Of a stretch of 5,636 nucleotides of DNA, positions 5,411 through 5,636 are shown piece after piece. The position numbers were made by a program, and so were the translations under genes. Each line of letters opens with the position of its first letter. Position 1 is the stretch's first letter. The DNA is from Croceicoccus sp. GTDB taxonomy: Bacteria; Pseudomonadota; Alphaproteobacteria; Sphingomonadales; Sphingomonadaceae. Location: NCBI GenBank assembly GCA_029936705.1, contig JAPYSD010000261.1:1-5636 (forward strand), written 5' to 3'. The notes under the pieces were generated by a model. The model made no database searches. It saw only the letters and a program-made list of their open reading frames with translations, and was not told the DNA's origin.

Positions 5411-5636
5411 CCTCCAGCAGGTCGGGCAGGTCGTTCTCGTACAGCACGACGTCTTCAGGCTTTGCATCGGCTTTCAAGGCCTTGCGCGCCTCGCTGAAAC
5501 TCGCGACCTCGACCGCGGGTTTGCCTGCCGCGGCCAGTGCGCCGGTAAAGCTGGCGATGCGCGGCGGGTTCACGGCATAGATCACGTCGGCCAGTCCCGC
5601 GGCATATTCGCCCAGCTTGGCGTGGACACGGTCGTG
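5394..5636 (-). CDS. Mur ligase family protein (MurF-like), C-terminal end
   Basis: The reading frame is open from the right edge of the window to a TAA stop (complement of 5394-5396), giving 80 visible residues; the start lies beyond 5636. The segment HAKLGEYAAGLADVIYAVNP resembles the first helix and strand of the Mur ligase C-terminal domain, where family members have an N..LG...A..AD pattern. It is followed by a SFSEARKAL helix. The end, KPEDVVLYENDLPDLLEE, matches the D-VVLFENDLPD-type ending that I recall from a branch of MurF-like ligases. MurF-type enzymes join an amino acid or dipeptide to a UDP-linked or related precursor using ATP; the ATP-binding and central domains are not visible here, so substrate cannot be stated. 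An internal GTG at 5585 is not a likely start because similarity continues upstream of it. Confidence 0.6.
   Translation of the reverse strand, partial: HDRVHAKLGEYAAGLADVIYAVNPPRIASFTGALAAAGKPAVEVASFSEARKALKADAKPEDVVLYENDLPDLLEEKRLL

Noticed and set aside
5276..5580. Short + strand frames near the right edge
   Set aside because: They run opposite the Mur ligase tail and the start of the PilZ gene, and have no recognisable motif or ribosome site.

Overview
This window is GC-rich and tightly packed. It looks like chromosomal DNA from an alphaproteobacterium, most likely of the Sphingomonadales (Erythrobacter/Novosphingobium type). That placement is an inference from gene content, protein style and base composition; no rRNA or other marker gene is present.

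Bases 1-4957 (+ strand) form a locus for the lower half of valine breakdown. It opens with the last 51 residues of methylmalonate-semialdehyde dehydrogenase (mmsA). An 86-bp gap with a long perfect inverted repeat follows, then two small lipoprotein genes: one unrecognised, and one carrying a peptidase inhibitor I78 domain. After these come isobutyryl-CoA dehydrogenase, 3-hydroxyisobutyryl-CoA hydrolase, an enoyl-CoA hydratase and 3-hydroxyisobutyrate dehydrogenase (mmsB). Together the five enzymes cover isobutyryl-CoA -> methacrylyl-CoA -> 3-hydroxyisobutyryl-CoA -> 3-hydroxyisobutyrate -> methylmalonate semialdehyde -> propionyl-CoA. Three junctions are ATGA stop/start overlaps (lipoprotein/I78, dehydrogenase/hydrolase, hydrolase/hydratase). 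The acyl-CoA dehydrogenase and mmsB each have a short leader with its own ribosome binding site.

Bases 4954-5636 are on the - strand. They hold a small PilZ-domain protein whose stop codon overlaps that of mmsB, a 104-bp gap dense in inverted repeats, and the last 80 residues of a protein resembling the C-terminal domain of a MurF-type Mur ligase, which runs off the right edge.

The enzymes are standard families. The parts worth a second look are the two envelope lipoproteins set inside a catabolic locus, the 15-bp inverted repeat flanked by a 6-bp direct repeat just after mmsA, the overlapping convergent stops of mmsB and the PilZ gene, and the structured gap near the right edge. I see no RNA genes, CRISPR array, insertion sequence or clear promoter. 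No stretch longer than about 105 bases lacks a gene. I do not see convincing evidence of a wholly new system.
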